Assembly: GCF_012767755.2 (NCBI RefSeq)
Contig: NZ_AP023189.1
Coordinates: 1,550,001-1,614,000 of the forward strand
DNA length: 64,000 nt
Direction: 5' to 3'
DNA from: Pseudomonas tohonis
GTDB lineage: Bacteria > Pseudomonadota > Gammaproteobacteria > Pseudomonadales > Pseudomonadaceae
Shown piece after piece: positions 43,120 through 52,350 of this stretch. The translations under genes and the position numbers were made by a program. The notes beneath the pieces were generated by a model that was not told where the DNA came from, made no database searches, and worked only from the letters and a program-made list of their open reading frames with translations. How positions within the stretch are numbered: the first letter of the stretch is position 1; the number at the start of each line of letters is the position of its first letter.

Positions 43120-44835
43120 ATGCGTATCGATCCCCGCCCGTTGCCCGCCACCCTGCCTGACCTCGGCGACCTGCCGCCCCTGCTGACCCGCCTCTATGCC
43201 GCCCGTGGCGTGCAATCGGTCGAGGAGCTGGACAAGGGCCTGGCGCGGCTGATCCCGTACCAGAAGCTCAAGGGCATCGACGCCGCGGTCGAGCTGCTGG
43301 TGGAGGCCCTGGAGAAGCGCCAGCGCATCCTTTATGTGGGCGACTTCGACGCCGATGGCGCCACCGCCAGCACCGTCGGGGTGCTCGGCCTGCGCATGCT
43401 CGGCGCGGCCCACGTCGACTACCTGGTGCCCAACCGCTTCGAATACGGCTACGGCCTGACCCCGGAGATCGTCGCCGTGGCCCTGGAGCGCCGCCCCGAC
43501 CTGCTGGTGACCGTGGACAACGGCATCTCCAGCGTCGATGGCGTCGCCGCGGCCAAGGCCGCCGGGCTCAAGGTGCTGGTCACCGACCACCACCTGCCCG
43601 GCCCCGAGCTGCCGGCGGCGGACGCCATCGTCAACCCGAACCAGCCGGGCTGCGAGTTCCCCAGCAAGGCCATGGCCGGGGTCGGCGTGATCTTCTACGT
43701 GCTGCTGGCCCTGCGCGCGCGCCTGCGCCAGCTGGACTGGTTCGCCCGCACCGGCCGCCCCGACGCCAACCTCGCCGAGCTGCTCGATCTCGTGGCCCTG
43801 GGCAGCGTCGCCGACGTGGTGCCGCTGGACGCCAACAACCGCATCCTGGTGCACCAGGGCCTGGCGCGCATCCGCGCGGGCCGTGCACGCCCCGGCCTCA
43901 AGGCGGTGCTGGAGGTCGCCGGCCGCCCGGCCGCGCGCATCACTTCCACCGACCTGGGCTTCATCCTCGGGCCGCGCCTGAACGCTGCCGGCCGCCTGGA
44001 CGACATGAGCCTGGGCATCGAATGCCTGCTCTGCGAGGACGAGGCCCTGGCCCGCGACATGGCGGTGCAGCTCGACCAGCTCAACCAGGACCGCAAGGCC
44101 ATCGAGCAGGGCATGCAGCGCGAGGCGCTGGCCCAGCTCAAGGACCTGCCGCTGGAGGACCTGCCCTTCGGCCTCTGCCTGTTCGAGGCGGACTGGCACC
44201 AGGGCGTGATCGGCATCCTCGCCTCGCGCATGAAGGAGCGTTACCACCGCCCGACCATCGCCTTCGCCGACGCCGGCGAGGGGCTGCTCAAGGGCTCGGC
44301 GCGCTCGGTGCAGGGCTTTCATATCCGTGATGCGCTGGACGCCGTGGCGGCCCGCCACCCGGGGCTCATCAGCAAGTTCGGCGGCCACGCCATGGCCGCC
44401 GGCCTGTCGCTGCCCGTGGAAAACTTCGGCGCCTTCGCCGCGGCCTTCGACGCCGAGGTGCGCCGCCAGTTGAGCGAGGATGACCTCACCGGCCGCCTGC
44501 TCTCCGACGGCCAGCTGAGCCTCCAGGAATTCCACCTGGAGCTGGCCCGCGCCCTGCGCCAGGCCGGCCCCTGGGGCCAGCATTTCCCCGAGCCGGTGTT
44601 CCACGGCATCTTCCAGGTGGTGCAACAGCGCCTGGTCGGCGAACGGCATCTCAAGCTGGTGCTCAAGACCGAGTGCGGGTCGCTGCAGCTCGACGGCATC
44701 GCCTTCAACATCGACCGCGACCAGTGGCCGAACCCGACCGTGCGCTGGGCGGAGCTGGCCTACAAGCTGGACGTCAACGAATACCGGGGGCAGGAAAGCG
44801 TGCAGCTTATGGTGGCGCACATCGCGCCACGCTGA
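43120..44835 (+). CDS. recJ: Single-stranded-DNA-specific exonuclease RecJ
   Basis: A 5'-3' exonuclease on single-stranded DNA acting in RecF-pathway recombination, mismatch repair and base excision repair. It has 571 residues, normal for RecJ. The DHH family motifs are present: YVGDFDADGATAST near residue 70, VTVDNGISSVDG, VTDHHLPG near 154, and the DHHA1-domain KGSARSVQGFHIRDAL and FGGHAMAAGL. The C-terminal OB-fold follows. It is downstream of yaeQ. No lasB was seen beside it. A repeat cluster lies just past its stop. Confidence 0.97.
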   Translation: MRIDPRPLPATLPDLGDLPPLLTRLYAARGVQSVEELDKGLARLIPYQKLKGIDAAVELLVEALEKRQRILYVGDFDADGATASTVGVLGLRMLGAAHVDYLVPNRFEYGYGLTPEIVAVALERRPDLLVTVDNGISSVDGVAAAKAAGLKVLVTDHHLPGPELPAADAIVNPNQPGCEFPSKAMAGVGVIFYVLLALRARLRQLDWFARTGRPDANLAELLDLVALGSVADVVPLDANNRILVHQGLARIRAGRARPGLKAVLEVAGRPAARITSTDLGFILGPRLNAAGRLDDMSLGIECLLCEDEALARDMAVQLDQLNQDRKAIEQGMQREALAQLKDLPLEDLPFGLCLFEADWHQGVIGILASRMKERYHRPTIAFADAGEGLLKGSARSVQGFHIRDALDAVAARHPGLISKFGGHAMAAGLSLPVENFGAFAAAFDAEVRRQLSEDDLTGRLLSDGQLSLQEFHLELARALRQAGPWGQHFPEPVFHGIFQVVQQRLVGERHLKLVLKTECGSLQLDGIAFNIDRDQWPNPTVRWAELAYKLDVNEYRGQESVQLMVAHIAPR

Positions 44836-44974
44836 TCGCGCCGGCGGGCACAAGGGTGGGCATGGGGGCGCAGGGTGGCGCTTCAGCCCACCGTTTCTCT
44901 GACCCCCAGCCATTTCGAAGTCCTGCCGAACGCCCGTTTCCAGGCACCGCCGCGCGTGACGTTCGACTCCGCCC

Positions 44975-45081
44975 GGTGGAGGTAAACAGCGACCTCCACC
45001 CTACGCCCCAGTCATCTCCGCGCGTCAGCCCGGCGGTCCTGCAGGGGCGACTTCAGTCGCCAGGCGGCGTGCAGCGCCGCC
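44975..45081. repeat. Intergenic palindromic repeat cluster (copy 3)
   Basis: GGTGGAGGT-N8-ACCTCCACC (44975-45000) is followed by GCAGGGGCGACTTCAGTCGCC plus AGGCGGCGTGCAGCGCCGCC (45041-45081). Order and spacing are as at 40505-40613. Confidence 0.8.
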
Positions 45082-45105
45082 ATTTCCGCGCCTTACCCGC
45101 AGTGC

Positions 45106-45900
45106 TCACTTGTACCGCGCCGCCGCGCTGCTGCGGGACATGTTCGGGCCGAGCTTGGTGCGGGCGCTGACCACGGCGGCCCAGTCGGCGGCGTCGGGGA
45201 GGGAGGGGATGGTGACCAGTTCGCCCTGGTCGAAGCCGGCCAGCGCGGCGTCCACCATCTCGCCGGCTTCCATGATCATGTTCGGGTCCAGGTGCGCGGC
45301 GTCGATGCCGGAGCGCTCCCAGATCTCGGTGCGGGTGATGCCCGGCAGCACGGCCTGCACCTGCACGCCCTTGGCGGCGATCTCGTGGTTCAGGGTCTGG
45401 GTCAGGCTGAGCACGTAGGCCTTGGTAGCGCTGTAGGTGGCGTTGAACATCTCGGGGATCAGCGCGACCACCGAGGCGAGGTTGATGATCGCGCCTTCGC
45501 CGGCATCGCCGAAGCGCTTGGCGGCGACCACCGAGAGGTGGGTGAGGGCGGTGACGTTGAGCTGGATCATCGAGTCGACCTGGTCGAGGTCGGCGTCGGC
45601 GAGCGTACCGTTCTGCGCCACGCCGGCGTTGTTGACCAGCACCTTGATAGCGGCGTCGGTGGCCAGGCGCTGTTCGACCGCACGCAGGTCGGCGCGCTGG
45701 GTGAGGTCGGCCTTGAGGGTTTCGACCTTCACGCCGTATTCGCCGCCGAGGCGCTGGGCCAGTTCGTCCAGGCGCTTCTGGTCGCGGGCCACCAGCAGCA
45801 GGTCGAGGCCACGGCGGGCCAGGCGTTCGGCGTAGGTGGCGCCGATCCCGGAGGATGCGCCAGTGATCAGTGCGGTGCCTTTGAGGTTGTGCGAGCTCAT
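45106..45900 (-). CDS. Short-chain dehydrogenase/reductase
   Basis: A 264-residue classical SDR. The NAD(P)-binding TGASSGIG lies near residue 13, the NNAG motif (VLVNNAGVAQ) near 90, and the active-site YSATK (Tyr-x3-Lys) near 155, with catalytic Ser in LASVVAL. The C-terminal GITRTEIWERSG region is of the YqjQ/DltE-like short-chain type. The substrate is unknown. The ATG at 45900 has GGAG upstream. The promoter region is unusually AT-rich and carries a pair of near-identical direct repeats, suggesting tight regulation by a regulator not encoded next to it. Confidence 0.92.
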   Translation of the reverse strand: MSSHNLKGTALITGASSGIGATYAERLARRGLDLLLVARDQKRLDELAQRLGGEYGVKVETLKADLTQRADLRAVEQRLATDAAIKVLVNNAGVAQNGTLADADLDQVDSMIQLNVTALTHLSVVAAKRFGDAGEGAIINLASVVALIPEMFNATYSATKAYVLSLTQTLNHEIAAKGVQVQAVLPGITRTEIWERSGIDAAHLDPNMIMEAGEMVDAALAGFDQGELVTIPSLPDAADWAAVVSARTKLGPNMSRSSAAARYK

Positions 45901-46227
45901 TGCGGATCTCCGGAAGAGGGAAGGAATGTTTATATGATGCCTGTAATTCACGATTTATATTATGACTATAATTTTATCTGTCAAGCGAAGCATCACCGTC
46001 ATTCAAGCGGAGCGACAAACGGATTCCAGCCTCTGCTGCGCTGGCGGACGAATGGTGATGCGAGGGCAGTGGCCTGATGAACGGCCGTGAACCGGCGCCC
46101 CGCTGGCCGGTCCATTTTCCGTGGCCGCCAGGATGGCAGGACGCGGATGCGGGCCACGCCGATGCGGTGGCCGACAGGGCGACCGCTGCCATGGCCAATG
46201 ACCGGCTGTCGCCGAAAGGAACTCGCC
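45901..46227. other. Intergenic region upstream of the SDR and beta-helix genes
   Basis: About 327 bases. The left part (45929-45980) is very AT-rich and holds the SDR regulatory repeats. An imperfect inverted repeat (GCATCACC at 45990 with GGTGATGC at 46054) follows. The remainder lacks a supported gene. Confidence 0.5.
45929..45974 (-). promoter_or_regulatory. Paired AT-rich direct repeats upstream of the SDR gene
   Basis: Two 21-base units, at 45929-45949 and 45954-45974, share 17 positions (pattern TTTATAT.ATG.CT.TAATT), 25 bases start to start. They lie 30-75 bases before the SDR start, overlapping where its promoter should be. They are a likely operator. Confidence 0.55.
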
Positions 46228-47592
46228 ATGTCCCACCGCTGCCGGCCGCGCCTGGCCACCTCGCTGATGCTCGCCTCCCTGCTCGCGCTGCCGACCCTGG
46301 CAGCTGCACGGGACTTCCACGTGACCCGCACCGATGACGTTTTCAATGGCCGCTGCGATGCCGACTGCTCCCTGCGCGATGCGGTCGAGGCCGCCAACCG
46401 CCTGGGTGGCAAGAACCGCATCCTGCTGCCCGCCGGAACCTATGCCCTGACCTTGCCGCCGGCGCTGGGCGAGGAGGGCGAGATCCTCGACGAGGACCTG
46501 AACCTCAACGGCGACCTCGACCTGCGAGCCGGCGAGCTGGCCCTGGTGGGAGCGGGGGTGGGGGTCAGTGTCATCGATGGTTCGGGCATCGATCGCCTGC
46601 TGGAGGTCGACCTCGGCGTCACCCTGCGGCTCCAGGACCTGACCCTGCGCAACGGCCACACCACCCGCAACGGCGGTGCCATCGAGAACTTCGGCTACCT
46701 GGTGGTGCGGCGCGTGGCATTCCAGGACAACCGCGCCAGCTTCGGCTTCTACGATGGCGACGGCGGCGCGATCTCCAATCGCGGCACGCTGGAGGTCTAC
46801 AGCTCGGTGTTCGAGCGCAACCGCGCGGACTTCGGCGATTCAGGGCGCGCCCTGGGCGGCGCGATCTTCAACGGCGGGCTCCTGACCCTGCGCGACAGCC
46901 TGTTCAGCGAGAACGTCACCAACGGCGACGACGTGGTCGCCCTCGGCGGGGCGCTGTTCAACACCGGCACCGCCGATGTCGCCCGCAGCGCCTTTCTCCA
47001 TCACCGCGCCGACGGGCCCGGCGTGGTCATCCGCAACGACGGCAACGGCGTGCTCAGGCTGACCAACGTCACCGTCTCCGGCAAGAACGCCAACGGCGAG
47101 GGGGACTACGACGCCGTGGTCGCCAACGGCTCCGACTACCCCATGTTCGCCGGTACGCCGAGCCTGCAACTGGTCAACGTCACCATCGCCGACAACCTCA
47201 CCCTCGGCCTGCTCAACCATGGCCGTCTGTCGGTTCGCAACAGCCTGATCGTCGGCAACGGCAACGAATCCATCGGCGTCGCCAACTGCGCCAATGGCGG
47301 TGATTCGGCGAGCTACCAGGCCAGTGGCCTGCTGCTGGGCACCGATACCGGCAACTGCACCGCCGACATCCAGGTGAACGATGCCGAAGCTTTCACCCGG
47401 GTGCTCTACCCGCTGGCGGCCAATGGTTCCAGCCTGCCGACCCACGCCCTGCGCCCTCGCAGCCCGGCGGTGGACACCGGCGTCGGCTCCTGCACCCGGC
47501 AGGATCAGCGCGGTTCCATGCGGCCACGGGATGGCGATGGCGACGGCACGGCGCTGTGCGACCTGGGTGCCTATGAGCGGTCCAAGCCCTGA
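46228..47592 (+). CDS. Secreted CSLREA-type right-handed beta-helix protein
   Basis: A 454-residue exported protein. The signal peptide (RLATSLMLASLLALPTLAAA) is followed by a CSLREA-type N-terminus (VTRTDDVFNGRCDADCSLRDAVEAAN) and repeated short strands such as LTLRNGHTTRNGGAI, YSSVFERNRADF and LRDSLFSENVT, the pattern of a parallel beta-helix, ending in ...SPAVDTGVGSC.. and LGAYER. Such proteins are often surface or extracellular adhesins or polysaccharide-binding proteins; no catalytic set is apparent. AAGGA lies before the ATG at 46228. The gene is monocistronic. Confidence 0.87.
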   Translation: MSHRCRPRLATSLMLASLLALPTLAAARDFHVTRTDDVFNGRCDADCSLRDAVEAANRLGGKNRILLPAGTYALTLPPALGEEGEILDEDLNLNGDLDLRAGELALVGAGVGVSVIDGSGIDRLLEVDLGVTLRLQDLTLRNGHTTRNGGAIENFGYLVVRRVAFQDNRASFGFYDGDGGAISNRGTLEVYSSVFERNRADFGDSGRALGGAIFNGGLLTLRDSLFSENVTNGDDVVALGGALFNTGTADVARSAFLHHRADGPGVVIRNDGNGVLRLTNVTVSGKNANGEGDYDAVVANGSDYPMFAGTPSLQLVNVTIADNLTLGLLNHGRLSVRNSLIVGNGNESIGVANCANGGDSASYQASGLLLGTDTGNCTADIQVNDAEAFTRVLYPLAANGSSLPTHALRPRSPAVDTGVGSCTRQDQRGSMRPRDGDGDGTALCDLGAYERSKP

Positions 47593-47742
47593 GGCGCAGG
47601 CAGATTTTTTGCAAATTGTTTCAAACCTGAAGCGTCGATTAGAAAAAGCAATTTCAGGATCGGCCCGGTTCGTCTGATAAGACTGGAGCTGCAATCCGAA
47701 TCGGCAGGGACGCTGGCGAGACCCCAACCCGCAGGTACTGCC

Positions 47743-49368
47743 ATGTCCATACGATCCATCACCATCGCTTCGCGCGCTTCCCTGTGTTTCGCCCTGATCA
47801 CCCTGCTGGTGATCGTCCTCGGTGGTTTCTCATGGCAGCAGATGCATGTGCTGCGGGGTGCTGAACAGGACATCGAGACCAACTGGCTACCTTCCATCCA
47901 GACCGCCAACGACATCCAGACCAGCCTGCTGCACGTCCGCCTGGAGAGCTTGCGGCTGCTCGCCAGCACCACCCCCGACGAACAGCGCAACGCGCTCGAC
48001 CGGTTGCAGAGCGCGCGCCAGACCCTGACCGAGAAAAGCGAGCACTACCGCCGCAACATGATCACCAGTGCCGAAGAGCAGCGCGTGTTCGATGGCTCGG
48101 CGCAGGCCCTGCAGGCCTACATGGCGGGGTTGCAGAAGCTGATCGACCTGCAAGGCCGCGACCCCGCCCAGGCGTTGCTCTGGGCCAACGGCGGCCAACG
48201 CGACCTGGCGACGACCTACCAGCAGCACGTGACCAAGCTGATCGACCTCAACGCCGCTGGAGTCAAGCGCTCGGGGGTTGCCGCCGGCGATGCCTACGAC
48301 ACCAGCATCAATATCGTCGTCGGCGCGGTGCTGCTGGCCCTGGCGATGACCGTGGCGCTGGCCATGACCCTGACCCGCAGCATCGTGCGGCCGCTGGGCG
48401 ATTCGCTGCGCTTCGCCGAATCCATCGCCAAGGGCGACCTGACCCGCACCGTCGAAGTCAGCGGGCAGGACGAGGCCACGCGCCTCAGCGAGGCACTGCG
48501 GCGCATGCAGGAGAACCTGCGGCAGACCATCCGGCAGATTTCCGACTCCTCCATCCAGCTCGCCTCGGCGGCCGAGGAGATGACCAGCGTCACCGAGCAG
48601 GGCAGCCTGACCCTGCAGCAGCAGAATTCCGAGATCGAGCAGGCCGCCGCGGCGGTCAACCAGATGACCGCTGCGGTGGAGGAAGTGGCGCGCAACGCGG
48701 CGTCGGCCTCGACGTCGGCGCGCCAGTCCAGCGAGGCGGCGAACCTGGGCAACCAGCGCGTGGCCCAGACCCTGGATGCCATCCGTCATCTTTCCCAGCA
48801 GGTGCAGGAAACCGAAGAACGTGTCCAGGGCCTGGCCCAGCAGGCGGTGGATATCAGCCAGGTGCTCAATGTCATCCGATCCATCGCCGAGCAGACCAAC
48901 CTGCTGGCGCTCAACGCTGCCATCGAGGCGGCGCGGGCGGGCGAGCAGGGCCGAGGCTTCGCCGTGGTGGCCGATGAAGTGCGTGCCCTGGCGCACCGCA
49001 CCCAGACCTCGACGCTGGAGATCGAGAAGATGATTTCCTCGATCCAGTCCGGCACCCATTCGGCGGTGCAGGCCATGCAGGCTAGCAACAGCCAGGCCCA
49101 GGCCACGCAACTTTCGGCCGACGAGGCAGGGCGCGCACTGCAGGAGATCACCGAGGCGGTGGGCACCATCGACGAGCGCAACATGCAGATCGCCACGGCT
49201 TCCGAGCAGCAGGCCCATGTGGCACGCGAGGTGGACCGCAACCTGATGAGCATCCGCGACCTGTCGATCCAGAGCGCCGCCGGTGCGCACCAGACCACGG
49301 CGGCCAGCAGCGAACTGGCGCGCCTGGCGGTGGACCTGAAGGGGCTGGTGGCGCGGTTCAGCGTTTAA
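47743..49368 (+). CDS. Methyl-accepting chemotaxis protein with four-helix-bundle sensor
   Basis: A 541-residue chemoreceptor. TM1 lies at about residues 12-32, a small periplasmic helical domain at about 33-185 (4HB_MCP type, [25 protein letters not shown]), TM2 at about 190-210, then HAMP ([24 protein letters not shown]) and the signalling domain with tip [20 protein letters not shown]. No C-terminal CheR-docking pentapeptide is seen. The ligand is unknown; no paired gene for a binding protein is adjacent. About 150 bases of AT-richer promoter region precede it. Confidence 0.95.
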   Translation: MSIRSITIASRASLCFALITLLVIVLGGFSWQQMHVLRGAEQDIETNWLPSIQTANDIQTSLLHVRLESLRLLASTTPDEQRNALDRLQSARQTLTEKSEHYRRNMITSAEEQRVFDGSAQALQAYMAGLQKLIDLQGRDPAQALLWANGGQRDLATTYQQHVTKLIDLNAAGVKRSGVAAGDAYDTSINIVVGAVLLALAMTVALAMTLTRSIVRPLGDSLRFAESIAKGDLTRTVEVSGQDEATRLSEALRRMQENLRQTIRQISDSSIQLASAAEEMTSVTEQGSLTLQQQNSEIEQAAAAVNQMTAAVEEVARNAASASTSARQSSEAANLGNQRVAQTLDAIRHLSQQVQETEERVQGLAQQAVDISQVLNVIRSIAEQTNLLALNAAIEAARAGEQGRGFAVVADEVRALAHRTQTSTLEIEKMISSIQSGTHSAVQAMQASNSQAQATQLSADEAGRALQEITEAVGTIDERNMQIATASEQQAHVAREVDRNLMSIRDLSIQSAAGAHQTTAASSELARLAVDLKGLVARFSV

Positions 49369-49737
49369 GGTGGGCAAGCCCGCGAGGGTGGATGTCGCTT
49401 TCGGCATCCACCGCGCGGAGGTGCTCGCCACCGGGAGCTGAGCCTCACTCCGTGGGAGCGAATTCACTCGCGAAGCTCTTCACGGGTCGGCCCAGACATG
49501 AGCCGCCCTGTGTTGGGCTTCACTGCGTTCGGCGCCGAGCGCCTGCTTTTTTCCTCCTGGTGCGAATTCACTAGCGACGCCTTTCCCAAGCTCCTCCAGC
49601 CCTCCGCTTCCCGGCATGGGAACCATCTCCCACTCCCACGGACGAACAGCTGTAGGCCTCTGGACAAGCGGCCGGGCGGCGGCATAGCGTTGCCGGGCGC
49701 CGGTCGTGGCGCGGGGTTCACAGTCTTCCAAGGAGCG
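49369..49737. other. Repeat-containing intergenic region
   Basis: About 369 bases with no credible gene. GCGAATTCACTCGCGA (49458-49473) and GCGAATTCACTAGCGA (49562-49577) are two copies of a short, partly palindromic element common between Pseudomonas genes. An open frame across this region up to the next gene is not supported by a ribosome site. Confidence 0.5.
49458..49577. repeat. Two copies of a GCGAATTCACT.GCGA element
   Basis: The copies at 49458-49473 and 49562-49577 match at 15 of 16 positions. The first is preceded by GTGGGA, as in the widespread GTGGGAGCGAATTCA-type Pseudomonas intergenic repeat. Confidence 0.65.
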
Positions 49738-50112
49738 ATGGTGTTCGATCTTCTCAAGCCGACGTTGTACGTCCGCGTCTACCGCAACCGCATGCTGATC
49801 CGCGAGCTCCAGGCCCAGCGCGAGCAGGATGTGCATGCGAGCTTCAGCACCGAGCGGTTGCTGGTCGGGCAGTTCAATGAAGCCAGGGTCGCGCTGCGCC
49901 AGGCGATCAAGCTGATGCTGCGTGGCAAGTGGATGTCCATGGCGCCCACCATTCTCGTGCAGCCGATGGAGATGACCGAAGGCGGCCTGTCCCAGGTCGA
50001 GGAGCGGATCTTCCACGAGCTCGGCGCAGGCGTCGGTGGGCGGCGGGTGCGGGTTCACATCGGCGACGAGCTCAACGACGAGGCGGTGCGCCGCCAACTG
50101 GACGGGCGATGA
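49738..50112 (+). CDS. Small protein resembling part of an MreB-like fold
   Basis: A 124-residue protein from the ATG at 49738 with AAGGAG just before it. The start (VFDLLKPTLYVRVYRNRMLIRELQ) and the later ARVALRQAIKLMLRGKWMSMAPTILVQPMEMTEGGLSQVEERIFHE pattern resemble the first strands of MreB and its ALR.FI.....PRVL...P.G.T.VE.RA region, but phosphate-2 and the remaining subdomains are missing. It is therefore not a working actin-like ATPase by itself. Its TGA overlaps the ATG of the DUF4166 gene (ATGA), so the two are coupled. Function unknown. Confidence 0.72.
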   Translation: MVFDLLKPTLYVRVYRNRMLIRELQAQREQDVHASFSTERLLVGQFNEARVALRQAIKLMLRGKWMSMAPTILVQPMEMTEGGLSQVEERIFHELGAGVGGRRVRVHIGDELNDEAVRRQLDGR

Positions 50113-50678
50113 GCACGGACCGGGTCGAGTTCTGGTTCGGCGAGGGCTTCAGCGGGCTGCACCCCTTGCTGCAGCGGCTGCATCGCCAGGGTGGCGTGCT
50201 CGAAGGCGAGGTGGAGCTCGCGACGGGCGCAGGTCTCGCCGGGTGGCTGGGGCGCCGGCTGGCGGGAAAACTGGGCATTCCCCTCGGTGCGCGGCGCGTG
50301 CCCCTGCGCGTGGATATCCATTGCGATGAGTCGGGCCTGCACTGGAACAGGCGTTTCGCGGGTTCTGCCCCCCTGGTTTCCCTGTTCCGCCCCGTGGGGC
50401 ATTGGCCGGATGGGCACTGGGAGGAATGCACCGGTGCCCTGCGCCTGGCACTGAAGGTCGATACCCGTGACGGTGGCTGGCGCTGGGTGCCGATTGCTGC
50501 CTGGGTCCGGGGCATCCGCGTTCCGCTGGCCCTGTTGCCGCGTACCACCGCCTACAAGCGCATCGAGGGCGGGCATTATCACTTCTACGTCGGTTTCTCG
50601 TTGCCGGGGCTGGGGGAGTTGTTCTCCTACAGCGGCGGCCTGGAGCTCCTGCCCGCCGGTACGGCAGGGGGCGCCTGA
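50109..50678 (+). CDS. DUF4166-family protein
   Basis: A 189-residue protein (STDRVEFWFGEGFSGLHPLLQRLHRQGGVLEGEVEL...). The FS.LHPLL..LH..G..L.G.V start and the middle H.DE.GLHWNR.F segment with WRWVPIAAWVRGIRVP are typical of DUF4166, which elsewhere is sometimes fused to or paired with oxidoreductase domains. It is probably cytosolic and beta-rich. It overlaps the preceding small gene by ATGA; the pair appears to be an operon. Confidence 0.82.
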   Translation: MSTDRVEFWFGEGFSGLHPLLQRLHRQGGVLEGEVELATGAGLAGWLGRRLAGKLGIPLGARRVPLRVDIHCDESGLHWNRRFAGSAPLVSLFRPVGHWPDGHWEECTGALRLALKVDTRDGGWRWVPIAAWVRGIRVPLALLPRTTAYKRIEGGHYHFYVGFSLPGLGELFSYSGGLELLPAGTAGGA

Positions 50679-50729
50679 GCCCGGGAGAGGTCGAGGCCGC
50701 GACCCCTTTGTCCCAGGCTCACACGGGCT

Positions 50730-51824
50730 TCACGGCGCCGTGCACTTCTCCTTCGCCTTGTCCGCGTCCAGCTTGCGGATGGAGGTGTAGAACAGCTCGC
50801 AGGTCTGCACCTTGTCGGTCACCAGCCACTTCTGCTTGCAGCTGTCGAGCGTGCTGCTCGGGTTGGCGCTGTGGTCCTTGCCCATCCCGGCCTGCCAGCA
50901 GGCGGCGGTGATGTCCTGGCCCATGACCTTGAGGCCGGCGGCATCGGCCTTGGCCTGGTCGCCGTCGTAGTTCTCCGGGTCGGCGGCGTACCAGATGTAG
51001 CTGGGGTGGTTGCTGCCCAGCACCGGCACCTTCTGGTCGGCTGCGGGGCTGATGGTGCCGAGGCCGAGCACGCCGATGGTGGTGCCGTACTGCTGCTTGA
51101 TCCAGCTGCGCACCGGCCCGCCGAAGGCGACCATCGGCAGCGCCGGGCTGCCCTTGGTGAGCTGCTGCACCATGCGCGTCTGGTAGGGGGTGAAGTAGCT
51201 GTAGACGCCTTCCAGGTCGCTGCCGGCGCTGGCCGGGGCGGCGATGGGGGTGATGTCGATGATGGTCTGGTAGCCGGGCGTATCGTCAGCGGCGACACCG
51301 TTCTGCTCCAGCAGGTCGGCCCAGCGGTCGGTGGTGGCCGACTCCAGGTAGTCCTGGGCCTTGGTCAGCGAGTAATCCGGCGGGAAGTGCAGCAGTTCGA
51401 TGCTGCGGCGGTTCTCCAGGGCCATGCCCAGGGGCAGGAAGAGGTACCAGCTGTACTGCCACTTGCCATCGGTGTTGAGCTGGCTGGCGCCCTTGTAGGC
51501 GAGATCGCCCGCATCCAGCAGCTGCACCAGGGGCAGGCCGTAGTCGGCGGGCACGCCGCTGAAGCGGGCGTAGAGCCCCTTGTCGTCACGGCCCACCTTG
51601 ACCTGGCCACCGGCGATGCCATCGCGCTTCAGGCTCTGCCCGAGGTAGTGCTCCACGGTCTGTTCCAGGGTCCAGTCGCGGTAGCAGATGACGCTGCAGT
51701 TGTTGGGGTAGGCGAACAGGCGGGTGACCCGTTCCTGGCTGCCCAGGCTGACCTGGACGTCGGCGGCCTGGGCGAAACAGGCGAGGCCCGCGAGGAACGG
51801 GGCGAGCAGGGTGCGCATGCGCAT
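50730..51824 (-). CDS. Secreted protein of unknown function
   Basis: A 364-residue exported protein. A signal peptide (MRMRTLLAPFLAGLACFAQAAD) precedes a mature part with cysteines in FAYPNNCSVICYRDW, a central region with FLPLGMALENRRSIELLHF, and C-terminal cysteines in ITAACWQAG, LDSCKQKW and VQTCELFY, suggesting disulfides in the periplasm or outside. No domain was recognised. The ATG at 51824 has GGAG six bases upstream; the ATG at 51830 abuts that site and is less likely. It is followed upstream by the YchJ gene on the same strand. Confidence 0.8.
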   Translation of the reverse strand: MRMRTLLAPFLAGLACFAQAADVQVSLGSQERVTRLFAYPNNCSVICYRDWTLEQTVEHYLGQSLKRDGIAGGQVKVGRDDKGLYARFSGVPADYGLPLVQLLDAGDLAYKGASQLNTDGKWQYSWYLFLPLGMALENRRSIELLHFPPDYSLTKAQDYLESATTDRWADLLEQNGVAADDTPGYQTIIDITPIAAPASAGSDLEGVYSYFTPYQTRMVQQLTKGSPALPMVAFGGPVRSWIKQQYGTTIGVLGLGTISPAADQKVPVLGSNHPSYIWYAADPENYDGDQAKADAAGLKVMGQDITAACWQAGMGKDHSANPSSTLDSCKQKWLVTDKVQTCELFYTSIRKLDADKAKEKCTAP

Positions 51825-51875
51825 GGACATCTCCTTGTTGTCGTGTGGCGAATCCTTCCGGGGCGGGGCGCTCGG

Positions 51876-52346
51876 TCAGAGGTATCCCGCACAGCATTTC
51901 TTGAATTTCTGCCCGCTGCCGCAGATGCACGGGTCGTTGCGCCCGGCCCTGGTTTCCACGGTCGGGTCGATGAAGTACCAGCGCCCGTCGTTCTGTACGA
52001 AGGAGGAACGTTCGCGATAGCTGTGCTCGCCGCCCTGGTCGTGCCAGCGGGCGGTGAAGGTGACCAGGGCGTGCTCGGGCTTGCCGCCGAGCAGCTCGAA
52101 GGCCTCCACCTCGAGGCCGAGCCAGGTGCTCTGGAGGCTCCAGGCCTTCATCGCGTCGCGGTCCAGCCCGTCGCGCTGGGCGGGCAGCGTGGTTTCCACC
52201 AGGTAGTCCACCAGGCCGAGCACATAGGCGCTGTAGCGCGAGCGCATCAGGGCCTCGGCGCTGGGGGCGGGGTGGCCGCCGTGATGGCGACCGCAGCAGA
52301 GGTCGAGGAGGTTGCCGCTGCCGCAGGGGCATGTGGTCGCGTTCAT
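51876..52346 (-). CDS. YchJ-family protein with SEC-C motifs
   Basis: A 156-residue protein with a zinc-binding SEC-C-like motif at each end: N-terminal [15 protein letters not shown] and C-terminal [19 protein letters not shown] central NTF2-like domain contains [21 protein letters not shown] and FTARWHD. This is the UPF0225 (YchJ) family, of unknown role; SEC-C motifs may bind ribosomes or SecB-like partners. It lies four bases after the DUF6231 gene in the same direction. Confidence 0.94.
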   Translation of the reverse strand: MNATTCPCGSGNLLDLCCGRHHGGHPAPSAEALMRSRYSAYVLGLVDYLVETTLPAQRDGLDRDAMKAWSLQSTWLGLEVEAFELLGGKPEHALVTFTARWHDQGGEHSYRERSSFVQNDGRWYFIDPTVETRAGRNDPCICGSGQKFKKCCAGYL

Positions 52347-52350
52347 GCCG

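Noticed and set aside
45990-46061. Inverted repeat GCATCACC...GGTGATGC as a terminator or RNA gene
   Set aside because: The arms are 56 bases apart with weak pairing inside and no T-run; more likely a decayed dispersed repeat.
49498-49737. N-terminal extension of the MreB-like small protein
   Set aside because: It crosses intergenic repeats and lacks a ribosome site, whereas AAGGAG precedes the ATG at 49738.
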